Assembly: GCA_041554195.1 (NCBI GenBank)
Contig: JBFFMJ010000012.1
Coordinates: forward strand, 29,172-93,171
DNA: 64,000 bases
Direction: 5' to 3'
Origin: JAPHSX01 sp041554195
GTDB lineage: Bacteria; Pseudomonadota; Gammaproteobacteria; Thiohalomonadales; Thiohalomonadaceae
The position numbers and the translations under genes are program-made. A model generated the notes under the pieces. That model saw nothing but the letters and a program-made list of their open reading frames with translations. It was not told where the DNA came from and searched no databases. Below, piece after piece: positions 16,102 through 25,654 of the stretch (its first letter is position 1; each line of letters opens with the position of its first letter).

Positions 16102-19100
16102 ATGCGCCTGACCATCGCCACCAAGTTCAGTCTCTTCTCCGCCGCGTTTATCGCCCTTACCGCCGCCAGTATCATCACCACCTTTTATTTCGGGGGCACC
16201 CGCTCACTGCTGACCAACAGCCTCAAGCAGTACAGCACCCTGGCACAGCAGGAGGGGCAGCGACTCAACAGTCTACTCACCGACAGCGCCAACGACATAC
16301 TGTTTGTTGCCCAGTCACAACCGCTTAGTGCCTATGCCGAGCAGTTAAGCAGTGGCACAACCGGGGAGACCACTACACTCGAAGCGCTCGGTTCTGTCGT
16401 ACAACAAGAATTTCGCAACCGGCTGGAACACGGCGGAGACTATCGCCAGTTGCGTTTTATCGATACCGCAGGTCGGGAGCGGGTGCGGGTGGACAGACAA
16501 AACCACCGCCTGATCACGGTCGAGGGGGCTGCGCTACAGGATAAATCGGCAAACAGCTATGTCACTGAGACCCTGGCCCTGCCACGCGGCAAGATCTATT
16601 TTTCCGACATTACCCTCAACCGCGAATACGGCAAGGTTGTCGAGCCACACACCCCCACCCTGCGCATCGCCACCCCGGTCACCGGTAGCAACGGCCAACA
16701 GGTCATCGGCATGCTGATCCTCAATGTCGATATCGGTCGCCATCTGCGCCATGTGCGATCCGCCCTGGGTGACGTTAGTGAATATGCCTATATCACCAAT
16801 ACAGAGGGCAGCTACCTGAGTCACCACGACAGCCGTATGACCTTCGGCTTCGACAGCTCTTACGACCATCGCGTTCAAGAGTTGTTACCGGAGCTTGATG
16901 CCTTTTATCGCCAACCATTACAACAACATATCGTACTACTACCTTCACAAAACAAGGCCTCCCTGGCGGTCGCCTTTAGAAAGATCCGCTACGACCGCTC
17001 TCACCCGGACCGTTTTATCGCCGTCGGTATCGCCTCACCCCGCGAACTCATCCTGAGCGACGAGCTCTCCCTGATCCGACGCAATGTATTCTGGGCCATC
17101 CTCCTCACCATCGCCGGTATCTTCACTGCACTGATTTTCTCGCTACGCATTACCCGCCCGTTGAGTGTGATCTCGACCGCAGTACAAAACTTTAGCCATG
17201 AGCGCGCCCCCTTTGACCAGCCACCATCCGGTGGCGATGAGATCGCACAGCTGGGCTACAGCATCAAATATCTCACCGACGAGGTGCTGGATAATGAGCA
17301 CCGGCTAAACGCCCTTAATACCACACTGGAGCAACGTGTCGCCGAACGTAGCCGTGAACTGCGTTCATCACAAAAGATTCTCGAGACGATACTCAACGCC
17401 CTGCCAAATCGCATTTTCTGGAAGGATACCAAAGGGAAATATCTGGGCTGCAACCAGAACTTTGTCAAGGATGCCGGGCTGGGAGCCCCATGGGAAATTA
17501 TCGGTAAAACCGATCACGATATGCCGTGGGCAGAACACGCGGCTGACTACCAGCAGGATGACCGTAGCGTCATTGAAACGGCACAGCCCAAACTGAATAT
17601 TATCAAACCCATTACGCTCGCCGACGGCACGACACAGTGGCTGGAGACCAACAAGCTCCCGCTGTATGGTGCCGAGGCCCAGCTCATCGGCCTACTCGGC
17701 AGCTATCAGGACATCACCGAGCGGCGCAATGCGGAGTTCCGTCTAAGTAATAGTGAGAAACGCCTGCGCAACTCACAGCGCATTGCCCATGTCGGCACCT
17801 GGGACTGGGACATCGCAAACAATACACTCCACTGGTCCGATGAGATCTATGCCATCTTCGGGTTACAACGACAACAGTTTCCTGCCACCTACGACGGCTT
17901 TCTCGAATATATTCATCCCGGTGATGTTGAGGTGGTGGTCTCTGCTGTCGAGCGCAGTATCAACAATGTAGATTTCCCCTACTACGTCACCCATCGCGTA
18001 GTACGACCCGATGGCGAGATTCGCTACGTTGAAGAACAGGGCGAGGTCTATCGTGATGCTAAAGGTCTACCAGTGCGCATGCTCGGTGTGGTGCATGACA
18101 TCACTGAGAACACCCTGATACAACTTGAACTACACCGGGAGAAGGAACGTACTGAGCGTTACCTGCAGGTCTCCGAGGCGCTGATCGTGGCACTCGATAC
18201 CGAAGGCCATATCACCCGCATCAACCAGCGCGGCTGTACACTTCTCGGCTACCGGATGGATAAGCTGCGTGGTCGTAACTGGTTCGACACCGTGATCCCA
18301 CCCGATATACGCGATGAGGTAAAAACGCTATTCGCGACCCTAATGTCCCAGCCACAACCGGCTGATGAAAAAAATCACAGCAGTTATTATGAAAATGAAC
18401 TGCTCAACCGCAATGGTGAGCGCATCACCATCGCCTGGCACAATACCATCGACTATGATGAAAAGGGTATCGCCACCGGCACCCTCAGTTCCGGCCAGGA
18501 CATTACTCAGCGCAAACGTATAGAAAAATTCAAGGATGAGTTTCTCTCTACCGTAAGCCATGAGCTGCGCACCCCACTCACCTCAATCCGCGGCTCCCTG
18601 CGACTGATTCTAGGCCAGGTAGTGGGTGAGGTGCCACACAGGGTGCTGAAACTACTACAGGTGGCCGACAACAACAGTGAGCGACTGCTCCTGCTGATCA
18701 ACGACCTGCTCGACCTGCAGAAGATGCGAGCGGGCATGATGTCATTCCACTTCGAGCCACTTTCCCCGCTCGCGCTGCTGCAGGAGGCAGTCGAAAACAA
18801 CACCCCCTATGCCTCACAACATGGCATCGAATTAACGCTGCATCATGCGCAGTACACCGGGCATGATCAATTCTGCGGCGATCATGACCGGCTGATTCAG
18901 GTAATGAATAACCTCATTTCTAATGCGATTAAATTTTCCCCCCACGGCGCACGGGTCGAACTCATCCTCACTGGCGATGAGCAGCAACTGTTGATTCAGG
19001 TCAATGACAAGGGACCGGGCATCCCGCCTCAGTTCCATACCCAGCTTTTCGAGAAATTCACCCAGGTCGACAGCTCCGATACGCGACAATTAGGTGGGAC

Positions 19101-19242
19101 CGGCCTTGGGCTGAATATCGCCAGATTGATTGTCGAAAGACACCACGGCACTATCGACTACCACGACAACCCCGGAGGCGGCAGTAGTTTCCGTATCACC
19201 CTCCCCAGCGTTGACGCTGATTGTCAGCGCCGACTCGGGTAA
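16102..19242 (+). CDS. Membrane sensor histidine kinase, dCache-HAMP-3xPAS
   Basis: A 1046-residue sensor kinase. It has membrane helices at about 9-31 and 331-351 bracketing a ~300-residue periplasmic region that looks like a double Cache sensor (RFIDTAGRERVRVDR, then a second module near AYITNTEGSYLSH). A HAMP-like linker (about 350-395) and three PAS domains follow (about 427-540, 550-670 with WDWDIANNTLHWSDE, 684-803). HisKA has STVSHELRTPL (His820), and HATPase_c has N box NNLISNAIKF, G1 DKGPGIP and G2 GGTGLGL. There is no fused receiver, so phosphate must pass to separate proteins such as the receiver 13 bases upstream. The signal is unknown. Confidence 0.93.
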   Translation: MRLTIATKFSLFSAAFIALTAASIITTFYFGGTRSLLTNSLKQYSTLAQQEGQRLNSLLTDSANDILFVAQSQPLSAYAEQLSSGTTGETTTLEALGSVVQQEFRNRLEHGGDYRQLRFIDTAGRERVRVDRQNHRLITVEGAALQDKSANSYVTETLALPRGKIYFSDITLNREYGKVVEPHTPTLRIATPVTGSNGQQVIGMLILNVDIGRHLRHVRSALGDVSEYAYITNTEGSYLSHHDSRMTFGFDSSYDHRVQELLPELDAFYRQPLQQHIVLLPSQNKASLAVAFRKIRYDRSHPDRFIAVGIASPRELILSDELSLIRRNVFWAILLTIAGIFTALIFSLRITRPLSVISTAVQNFSHERAPFDQPPSGGDEIAQLGYSIKYLTDEVLDNEHRLNALNTTLEQRVAERSRELRSSQKILETILNALPNRIFWKDTKGKYLGCNQNFVKDAGLGAPWEIIGKTDHDMPWAEHAADYQQDDRSVIETAQPKLNIIKPITLADGTTQWLETNKLPLYGAEAQLIGLLGSYQDITERRNAEFRLSNSEKRLRNSQRIAHVGTWDWDIANNTLHWSDEIYAIFGLQRQQFPATYDGFLEYIHPGDVEVVVSAVERSINNVDFPYYVTHRVVRPDGEIRYVEEQGEVYRDAKGLPVRMLGVVHDITENTLIQLELHREKERTERYLQVSEALIVALDTEGHITRINQRGCTLLGYRMDKLRGRNWFDTVIPPDIRDEVKTLFATLMSQPQPADEKNHSSYYENELLNRNGERITIAWHNTIDYDEKGIATGTLSSGQDITQRKRIEKFKDEFLSTVSHELRTPLTSIRGSLRLILGQVVGEVPHRVLKLLQVADNNSERLLLLINDLLDLQKMRAGMMSFHFEPLSPLALLQEAVENNTPYASQHGIELTLHHAQYTGHDQFCGDHDRLIQVMNNLISNAIKFSPHGARVELILTGDEQQLLIQVNDKGPGIPPQFHTQLFEKFTQVDSSDTRQLGGTGLGLNIARLIVERHHGTIDYHDNPGGGSSFRITLPSVDADCQRRLG

Positions 19243-19318
19243 ACTCACCGACGATTGAAAAATGCCCCAACCGGCACCATTCCACAGACTACCCGTGACA
19301 CACTACAGAGATCAGACC

Positions 19319-19957
19319 ATGTCCAACATCAGTACCACTGAGCAATTACAGCAACTTCTCGGTGATTTTAAAAAGGATCGGCTGCCAGACATCGAACAGG
19401 CGGCAGCCAATGGCGATGTGACCGCCTGCTTCGAGCTTGGCGCCCTCTACGCCAATGGCCACGGCGTTAAACAAAACAGTCAGCAGGCAAGAAAGTGGCT
19501 AAAAAAAGCGATCGCCAAAGAGTCGACCGCAGCCCGTACCCTGCTCGCCTGGCTCTACCTTAAAGATGAGTCACTGGGGCAAAGCGATACCGACGCCATT
19601 GAGCTGTTCCTCGAGGCCGCCGAGGCGGGCGACAGCGACGCCCAGTGCTCACTCGGCGATATCTATCTTGACGGGGCTGCCGGTATTGAACCCAACCCCA
19701 AGGCAATGCTGCAGTGGTACGGTCGCGCCGCCAACCAACACCACCCCAAGGCACAGTACATGCTGGGCAAGCTGCTGGCCGAGGGGAAGCAGGTCGCGCA
19801 GAATGACGAGGCGGCATTTCAGTGGCTCACCCTTGCCATCATGAACCAGAGTGAACCGGCGCAAAAAGAGCTGGCGATGCTCACCGCACGCCTCTCCACC
19901 GAGCAGCTGGAGCTCTACAAGCAGCGCATGATGGAAAGCATGCCCCAAACCCACTGA
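19319..19957 (+). CDS. Sel1-repeat (TPR-like) protein
   Basis: A 212-residue protein made of four or five Sel1-like repeats (ACFELGALYANGHGVKQN, AQCSLGDIYLDGAAGIEPN, AQYMLGKLLAEGKQVAQN). I place the start at 19319 (MSNISTTEQL), after AGAGATCAGACC, instead of the in-frame Met 19 codons upstream. No signal peptide is seen, so it is a cytoplasmic adaptor candidate. Sel1 proteins mediate protein complexes; the partner is not evident. It follows the sensor kinase by about 75 bases and is followed at 14 bases by a Cys-rich protein. Confidence 0.88.
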   Translation: MSNISTTEQLQQLLGDFKKDRLPDIEQAAANGDVTACFELGALYANGHGVKQNSQQARKWLKKAIAKESTAARTLLAWLYLKDESLGQSDTDAIELFLEAAEAGDSDAQCSLGDIYLDGAAGIEPNPKAMLQWYGRAANQHHPKAQYMLGKLLAEGKQVAQNDEAAFQWLTLAIMNQSEPAQKELAMLTARLSTEQLELYKQRMMESMPQTH

Positions 19958-19971
19958 GGCGGCCATCGGCT

Positions 19972-20412
19972 ATGGAAGAGAACGAATTTAAAAAGACCTA
20001 CCGCACGGTAAACAATGCACCGTGCATCTTTGCCAAGGCGATCCTGCGCCGCTGCTGTGCCTGTTCGCGCTCGCAGAAACTCTTTATCGCCGAGCGCGAG
20101 GCCGTCGCCTGTAAGTCCCCCGGCGGACGCCAGCGCTGTGAAGAGGTACTGGAGGTGCTGCGCGACAAGGCCACCTTTGCCCTCAAACTCTCCCACATCG
20201 ACTCCCCGCTTCCCCATGCCAAGGAGTTAAAGGTACAGTGCGGCGGCATGCTCGGCCTGGAGGCCTCGCTCACCCAGCAGAGTAGTGAAGTGGTAGGCGA
20301 TATTCACCAACTGCTGGAAAAGGCCTTTGCACAGTACGGCGCGGCCGAGACCCTGCCCTATACCGAGGTGGTGCGTACCATCACCGCCTACCAATCCCGA
20401 AAAAAGCGCTAG
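19972..20412 (+). CDS. Cys-rich conserved-looking protein of unknown function
   Basis: A 146-residue protein with a cysteine cluster in its first third: NNAPCIF, RRCCACSRS, AVACKS and RQRC, plus one later CGG. The arrangement could bind zinc or an Fe-S cluster, but I do not recognise a named family. The rest is helical, with no signal peptide or membrane segment. It begins 14 bases after the Sel1 gene and ends about 90 bases before the polyphosphate:AMP phosphotransferase gene, so it may be co-transcribed with one or both. Confidence 0.78.
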   Translation: MEENEFKKTYRTVNNAPCIFAKAILRRCCACSRSQKLFIAEREAVACKSPGGRQRCEEVLEVLRDKATFALKLSHIDSPLPHAKELKVQCGGMLGLEASLTQQSSEVVGDIHQLLEKAFAQYGAAETLPYTEVVRTITAYQSRKKR

Positions 20413-20501
20413 CCTCTCCTCTTCGCAACCATTAATAAGCTTCCGCCCGGAGCGGTGTATAATTTCAGTGCTGTTCAAAGAAATTGCCGGGGGAGAACAC
20501 C

Positions 20502-21992
20502 ATGTTCGAGGTTGCCGAACTAGGTCATAGCCTGTCTAAAAAAGAGTATGACGAGAAGGTTCCAGCGCTACGTACCGCGCTGCTGACGGTGCAGGAGCGG
20601 CTCAAAGAGGCCAATTTCCCGGTCTTGGTGCTGGTCTCCGGGGTTGATGGCGCCGGCAAGGGACATACCGTCAACCTGCTCAATGAGTGGTTCGACCCCC
20701 GCTACCTGCGTACCTTCGCCTTCGGGGCGATGAGCGACGAAGAGCGTGAGCGCCCTGAATTCTGGCGTTTCTGGCAGGCCCTGCCGCCAAAGGGGCATAT
20801 CGGTCTCTACGTAGGCTCCTGGTACAGCCACCCCATCGCCCAGCGGGTGGTCGGTGAATTCAACGATGCCGAACTCGACGGTCACCTGCTGCGCATCAAA
20901 AATTTTGAGAAGGAACTGGTGGATGACGGTGCCCTGGTTATCAAGATCTGGCTTCACCTGAGCAAAGATGCACAGAAACAACGACTCAAGCGGCTCGAAA
21001 AAAATCCAGAGACCGCCTGGCGGGTCAGCAAACAGGATAAAAAACACCTCAAGCTCTACAACAGCTTTCGCAGCATCGCCGAGCGCGCCCTGCGTGATAC
21101 CAGCACCGGCGATGCCCCTTGGATCATTGTTGAGGGAAGCGACGAGTACTACCGTGGTATTACGGTAGGACAATATCTGCTGGACCGTATCACCAAGCGT
21201 CTGGATCAACACGACGCCATCCACCATGAAGACGTCCCGCCGCCCAGCTCCGAAGTCCTGCCCGTTATCACCCGCGACCTGACCGTGCTCAGCCATCTGA
21301 ATATGGAGCAGAGCCTGAATAAAAAGAGTTACCAGTCACAGCTGGAGAAGTATCAGGGCAAGCTCAACAAACTGGCGCGCGCCGCGCATCAGCAACAAAT
21401 CTCCAGCGTCATCGTCATCGAGGGGTGGGACGCCGGCGGCAAGGGTGGTCTAATCCGCCGCATGCTCCCGGCGCTGGACGCACGAACCTACCAGATCATA
21501 CCGGTAGCCGCCCCCACCGACGAGGAACGCGCCCACCACTACCTGTGGCGATTCTGGCGGCACATCCCACGCGCCGGTCGCGTCACCATGTATGACCGCA
21601 GCTGGTATGGGCGGGTGCTGGTAGAGCGGGTCGAAGGCTTTGCCCGTCACGACGAATGGATGCGTGCCTACGCCGAAATCAATGACTTCGAGGAGCAGCT
21701 GACCGAGCACGACACCGTGCTGCTGAAGTTCTGGCTGCACATCGAAAAAGAAGAGCAGTTACGCCGCTTCAAGGAGCGCGAGAAGATCAGCTACAAGCAG
21801 TACAAAATCACCGCCGAAGACTACCGTAACCGTGAACACTGGGATGAATATGAGCATGCCGTGAACGACATGGTCGAGCGCACCAGCACCGAATACGCAC
21901 CATGGGATTTGATCGAAGGTAATGACAAGCGTTTTGCCCGCATTAAGGCGCTAAGACTCTATTGTGAAAGGTTAGAACGGGCGCTTGGATAG
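20502..21992 (+). CDS. pap: Polyphosphate:AMP phosphotransferase (PPK2 class II, two-domain)
   Basis: Transfers phosphate from polyphosphate to AMP, giving ADP. The 496 residues contain two PPK2 domains in tandem: the N-terminal copy with GVDGAGKG (about 47-54) and YVGSWYSHP, and the C-terminal copy with GWDAGGKG (about 308-315) and MYDRSWYGRVLVERV, the family catalytic segment. The C-terminal copy keeps the more canonical motifs, as is usual in PAP enzymes. ATG at 20502 follows GGGGGAGAACACC, an excellent ribosome-binding site; a TTG 18 bases earlier is less likely. It complements ppk1 and ppx at 35-39 kb in polyphosphate and energy metabolism. Confidence 0.95.
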   Translation: MFEVAELGHSLSKKEYDEKVPALRTALLTVQERLKEANFPVLVLVSGVDGAGKGHTVNLLNEWFDPRYLRTFAFGAMSDEERERPEFWRFWQALPPKGHIGLYVGSWYSHPIAQRVVGEFNDAELDGHLLRIKNFEKELVDDGALVIKIWLHLSKDAQKQRLKRLEKNPETAWRVSKQDKKHLKLYNSFRSIAERALRDTSTGDAPWIIVEGSDEYYRGITVGQYLLDRITKRLDQHDAIHHEDVPPPSSEVLPVITRDLTVLSHLNMEQSLNKKSYQSQLEKYQGKLNKLARAAHQQQISSVIVIEGWDAGGKGGLIRRMLPALDARTYQIIPVAAPTDEERAHHYLWRFWRHIPRAGRVTMYDRSWYGRVLVERVEGFARHDEWMRAYAEINDFEEQLTEHDTVLLKFWLHIEKEEQLRRFKEREKISYKQYKITAEDYRNREHWDEYEHAVNDMVERTSTEYAPWDLIEGNDKRFARIKALRLYCERLERALG

Positions 21993-22550
21993 ATGTATTC
22001 AGGTGGCAGGATGAATGCCACCTGGTATCAATGTTACCTTGCAACCATCTCATATTTCTCAAAGCAGTCGAATCGCAACCTATCACTAAATAGCTGTTAT
22101 GAGAAACAGACCTTCTTGGATATCCCAGTAAACTTCCACTGTGATCTACAGACTATCTATTGACTATCCACAAAGGTCGCTGAGGGGGCTTAAGAGATTG
22201 GTGAATCGGGGTGGATGCTTATATAGGCCGGAGTCGGCCAGGGGCAGTCATCCCGCCAGACCAATAATTATGTCCGCTAAGAGACAGATTTGAGCCAGTA
22301 TTTTCTAGTTGCCATGTTGGCAAAGTGATCTATATATATGGAAGTGATGTATGTGAACTCATAAATCAGTATTAACCGAAAGGTAATTCTGCCGTTGCGG
22401 ATTTCATTAACACGCTAATAGATTAGAGAACTCACTGAAAAAAACTTGAGAATTCAGTTGAATGTTTTTTTGAAATCGCATGTATACCCGCCCAGATAAT
22501 ATATTCCCGCATTTCGCGGGATTGATTAACCATTACTAAAAGAATTTCCT
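21993..22550. other. 558-base intergenic region without a recognised gene
   Basis: No reading frame, tRNA or known RNA is evident. The sequence becomes AT-richer than the preceding genes and the change persists into the TPR gene that follows. It opens with an 8-bp stem-loop just after the pap stop (22001-22023). The promoter of the TPR gene probably lies near 22400-22540, but I cannot mark it with confidence. Confidence 0.5.
22001..22023 (+). terminator. Stem-loop after pap, possible terminator
   Basis: Perfect 8-bp inverted repeat AGGTGGCA / TGCCACCT with a 7-base loop, starting 9 bases after the pap stop. No run of T follows, so it may be a 3'-end stabiliser or a weak terminator instead of a classical intrinsic one. 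Confidence 0.4.
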
Positions 22551-23753
22551 ATGTTCGAAACACGCACGGGTAATGCACTATCAAGCAAGTCATCTGAGGC
22601 AGCCAATCTATATCAGGAGGCGGTTAATTTAATTCTTGGTTCAGAATCTGGTGCCACCGAGATGCTTGGTAAGGTGCTTGAGATGGATGCTGATTTTGCG
22701 TTAGCGGCAGCTGCGCGCTACTACGTGGCACAAGATATTGGTGAGCATGATGCCAAAGTCTACCGAGAACATGCGCAACGCGCTTCAGCGAACGCCACCG
22801 ACTGGGAGCGTGAGCATGTTGATGTCCTGATTGGCTTGATTGACCAACCTGGAGACACCCGAGAAAAGGCTCTGTCCTACGTCGAAAAGACGCCGGCCGA
22901 CCTGTTAGTTATTTCACAGTTAACGGGAAACATGTTTTTTTTCGATGGCCCCAATAAACTGGAAACCGTGCTGAATGTATTTGAATCGGTCGAGCATGCG
23001 TTAGGTGACGATTGGGCATTCCTGGCCCGCCTGGGGTTTGCCGCGAGTGAAGCAGGACAACGCAAACGTGGACGCGAACTTCTTGAACGGGCATTGGAGA
23101 TTCGACCTCAGTCACTCTATACCATCCATGGTTTAGCACATATGCTGCATGATGACGGCGCCGCTGAAGAGTCTGCAAAGCTACTTCAGAACTGGCTCGA
23201 TGAATATGGGGCTGGTGCGCGCGAGGGACAGATGTACGGACATGTCCAGTGGCATCTTGCGCTGTCCGAATGGCAAATAGGCAACCGCGAAACCGCGATG
23301 CAGAGGTACCAGGCGTTTTGCGCACCTGAAACCACCACCTGCGGCCCGATTCTGACGCTGGCGGATTGTGGTGGTTTCCTGCTTCGGGATTACCTGCAGA
23401 CCGGCCAGACTAGCCCGTTGGGAGAAGATGTAATTAATCACATTGAGCGTGTCTGGGGCATGATGGGGCACCCTTTCATCGCGCTACACGTGGCTGGCCT
23501 GTACGCTTCAGCGGGAGATATTGCTGAATTGAAACGCTGCGAAGAAATCCTTTCTGCGATGTCAGACGGGGCACACCGTGATGTTTCACTGATATTGATA
23601 TCCTCACCAATGGATCTTGTGGAAGGTAACTATGAGCGTGCTGCGCAAGCTCTGGCAACACTTTCACCAAGTGCACGTATTGGTATTGGTGGCAGTAATG
23701 TCGAGCGAGTACTTGTCGATTTGATCGAGACAAGCAGTAAAACATGGCACTAA
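22551..23753 (+). CDS. TPR protein resembling the TTC38 family
   Basis: A 400-residue soluble helical protein with TPR-like units, for example RGRELLERALEIRPQSLYTIHGLAHMLHDDG at about 170-200. The layout (HVQWHLALSEWQIGN, then a DCGGFLLR-type segment and a late HPFIALHVAGLYASAGD) matches the tetratricopeptide repeat protein 38 family, for which no precise bacterial function is known to me. The codon use is visibly less GC-rich than neighbours, and it is flanked by 558 and 257 bases of non-coding DNA, so it may be acquired. The start at 22551 has only a weak AAAAGAATTTCCT site. Confidence 0.82.
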   Translation: MFETRTGNALSSKSSEAANLYQEAVNLILGSESGATEMLGKVLEMDADFALAAAARYYVAQDIGEHDAKVYREHAQRASANATDWEREHVDVLIGLIDQPGDTREKALSYVEKTPADLLVISQLTGNMFFFDGPNKLETVLNVFESVEHALGDDWAFLARLGFAASEAGQRKRGRELLERALEIRPQSLYTIHGLAHMLHDDGAAEESAKLLQNWLDEYGAGAREGQMYGHVQWHLALSEWQIGNRETAMQRYQAFCAPETTTCGPILTLADCGGFLLRDYLQTGQTSPLGEDVINHIERVWGMMGHPFIALHVAGLYASAGDIAELKRCEEILSAMSDGAHRDVSLILISSPMDLVEGNYERAAQALATLSPSARIGIGGSNVERVLVDLIETSSKTWH

Positions 23754-24010
23754 ACATACATCCATTATTTTAGGGGAAAACTCTAACGCATCAATTCAAC
23801 AAGGATTCACTATCGTTCGCCCGGACGCTCCTGAACTGCGGCAGACGAGACCCAGTCAAGCTATGATATCCTCTACGGAAGGTGCGGGCAGTCTACAAGG
23901 GGAGTACGCATGCTCTTATAACAATGGCTCAATATACGTGCCATTGTGTACGGGTACCGCTGTATGACGACGAACATACTAATGCCCTATTCGTTCCTTA
24001 AACCTGTGAG

Positions 24011-24535
24011 CTAAAAGAACCCCGCCAGCCACAAACGGATCCGCAATCCCCAGCCGGAGGTGTAACCACGGGTGGCAAAACGCACCCGCCCCTCGCTGTC
24101 GAGTATAAAGCTGGCAGGTACGGCCTTTACGCCGTACTGGCTTGCGAGCCAACTGCGTTCATCATTGACCACCGGGTAGTCAACACCTTGCTGTTTCAGG
24201 TAATCACGCACCTCGTCAGGACTCCCCGACTGCATCGCTACGGTGATAATGGGAACCTTCCGGGCCACGCTATCGACCATCCCCTGCTCCAGCTCACACA
24301 CCGGGCACCAGCTCGCCCAGAAATGCACTACTGCCGGTTCGCCTTTAAACTGCTGTAGAGAAAAACGCTGGCCTGAGAGTGTTGCGGAGTCAATGGCGGG
24401 AGCCACCACTCCTACCGCCTCGCGGGTAAGAAAGGCCTCCACCGCCAACAAGAGCACGAGCAGAATCGCCAACTGCGCCCCCCAGTTTGCCAGTCGTTTT
24501 CCCCAACGGGGTGAGGTTGTCTCTGTCTTTGTCAT
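24011..24535 (-). CDS. Membrane-anchored thioredoxin-like protein (ScsD/TlpA-like)
   Basis: A 174-residue protein with an N-terminal membrane anchor (about 20-37) and a periplasmic thioredoxin domain with the redox motif WCPVC (Cys77, Cys80) and cis-proline in AVPASFIL. It resembles the ScsD/DsbE/TlpA group that reduces or exchanges disulfides in envelope proteins. I start at 24535; a Met at 24556, seven codons upstream, is an equal alternative. The longer upstream frame overlaps the divergent glycosyltransferase and is not protein-like. No cytochrome c maturation or scsABC genes are adjacent, so the partner is unknown. Confidence 0.87.
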   Translation of the reverse strand: MTKTETTSPRWGKRLANWGAQLAILLVLLLAVEAFLTREAVGVVAPAIDSATLSGQRFSLQQFKGEPAVVHFWASWCPVCELEQGMVDSVARKVPIITVAMQSGSPDEVRDYLKQQGVDYPVVNDERSWLASQYGVKAVPASFILDSEGRVRFATRGYTSGWGLRIRLWLAGFF

Positions 24536-24598
24536 AGCGCCCTGTGTTAGTTTCATCGCTCTACCATCAAACCTGTATCTTACACCGTCGACATAATC

Positions 24599-25612
24599 AT
24601 GAGTCACCCGCCACTCGCCGTACTGCTCCCCTTTTACAATGCCGCCGAGACGCTTGCACAGACGCTCGACTCCATTCTGGCACAGAGCTTTACCGATTTT
24701 GTCCTCATTGCGGTGGATGACGGCAGCAGTGATGACAGCGCAACAATCGTGCGTCACGCCATGCAAGCCGACCACCGCATTGCATTACACCAGCCAGGGC
24801 GACAGGGGGTGGTCGGTGCGATGAATCACGCGCTACGTCACTGCACCGCCCCCATCTGTGCCCGCATGGATGCCGATGACATCATGGAGCCTGATCGCCT
24901 GTATCGACAGTACCACTACCTGCAGGCCAATCCACAGATCACGCTACTGGGCAGCCGCGTCTCGCTGTTTCCGTCAGAACAGATCCCGGAGGGGTTTCAG
25001 GAATATATCCGCTGGCAGAATAGTTGTCTCACGCCCCGGCAGATCGCCGACAACATTTACGTGGAACTGCCCATCGCCCACCCCTCGGTAATGTTTCGCC
25101 GTGACGCTATTGTTCAGGCTGGCGGCTACCGCGACGGCGACTTCCCCGAGGACTACGAACTACTGCTGCGACTGCATCAACACGGGCATCAGATGGCGAA
25201 ACTGCCGGAGGTTTTGTTGCACTGGCGTGACAGCGCAAGCCGCCTTACTCGCACAGACAACCGTTACTCACGCAACGCCTTTGACCGCATTCGCGCCGAC
25301 TATCTGGCGCGCGACCCACGACTCCAGCAGGGACGCCCTTTGGCCTATTGGGGAGCCGGACGCAACACACGCAAGCGTAGCGCTCACCTTATTTCGCACG
25401 GTCACCCCCCCGATGTGTGGGTAGATATCGACCCGAAGAAGATCGGCAATGTCGTCGCCGGCGCAATGGTTGTCGCCCCCGAATGGTTAAAACGGGAAGA
25501 GAAGCCCTTCGTTCTCAGCTATGTCAGCAACCACGGGGCAAGAGAGCTTATTAGCCAGGAGCTGGAGGCCATGGGTTATGGCTGTGGTAGCGATTATTTG
25601 GTGGTGGGCTAA
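24599..25612 (+). CDS. Family 2 glycosyltransferase with extra C-terminal domain
   Basis: A 337-residue soluble glycosyltransferase. The GT-A domain (about 1-225) starts PPLAVLLPFYNAAETL and has VDDGSSDDS, the metal/nucleotide motif MDADD, and the acceptor-side EDYELLLRL and LLHWRDS. Residues about 245-337 form a second small alpha/beta domain beginning LAYWGAGRNTRKRS, with VDIDPKKIGNVV and ending YGCGSDYLVVG. This tail looks Rossmann-like, as in some GT2 proteins with a C-terminal nucleotide-binding module. It is divergent from the thioredoxin-like gene. The product glycan is unknown. Confidence 0.9.
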   Translation: MSHPPLAVLLPFYNAAETLAQTLDSILAQSFTDFVLIAVDDGSSDDSATIVRHAMQADHRIALHQPGRQGVVGAMNHALRHCTAPICARMDADDIMEPDRLYRQYHYLQANPQITLLGSRVSLFPSEQIPEGFQEYIRWQNSCLTPRQIADNIYVELPIAHPSVMFRRDAIVQAGGYRDGDFPEDYELLLRLHQHGHQMAKLPEVLLHWRDSASRLTRTDNRYSRNAFDRIRADYLARDPRLQQGRPLAYWGAGRNTRKRSAHLISHGHPPDVWVDIDPKKIGNVVAGAMVVAPEWLKREEKPFVLSYVSNHGARELISQELEAMGYGCGSDYLVVG

Positions 25613-25621
25613 GTACATAAC

Positions 25622-25654
25622 GGCCTCGCCAAGCGTGAATAAATCGGCAAGGCC
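25622..25654. terminator. Possible bidirectional terminator between convergent genes
   Basis: Imperfect inverted repeat GGCCTCGCC / GGCAAGGCC with a 15-base loop, between the convergent glycosyltransferase and antiporter genes. The T tracts are weak, so the call rests mainly on position. Confidence 0.35.
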
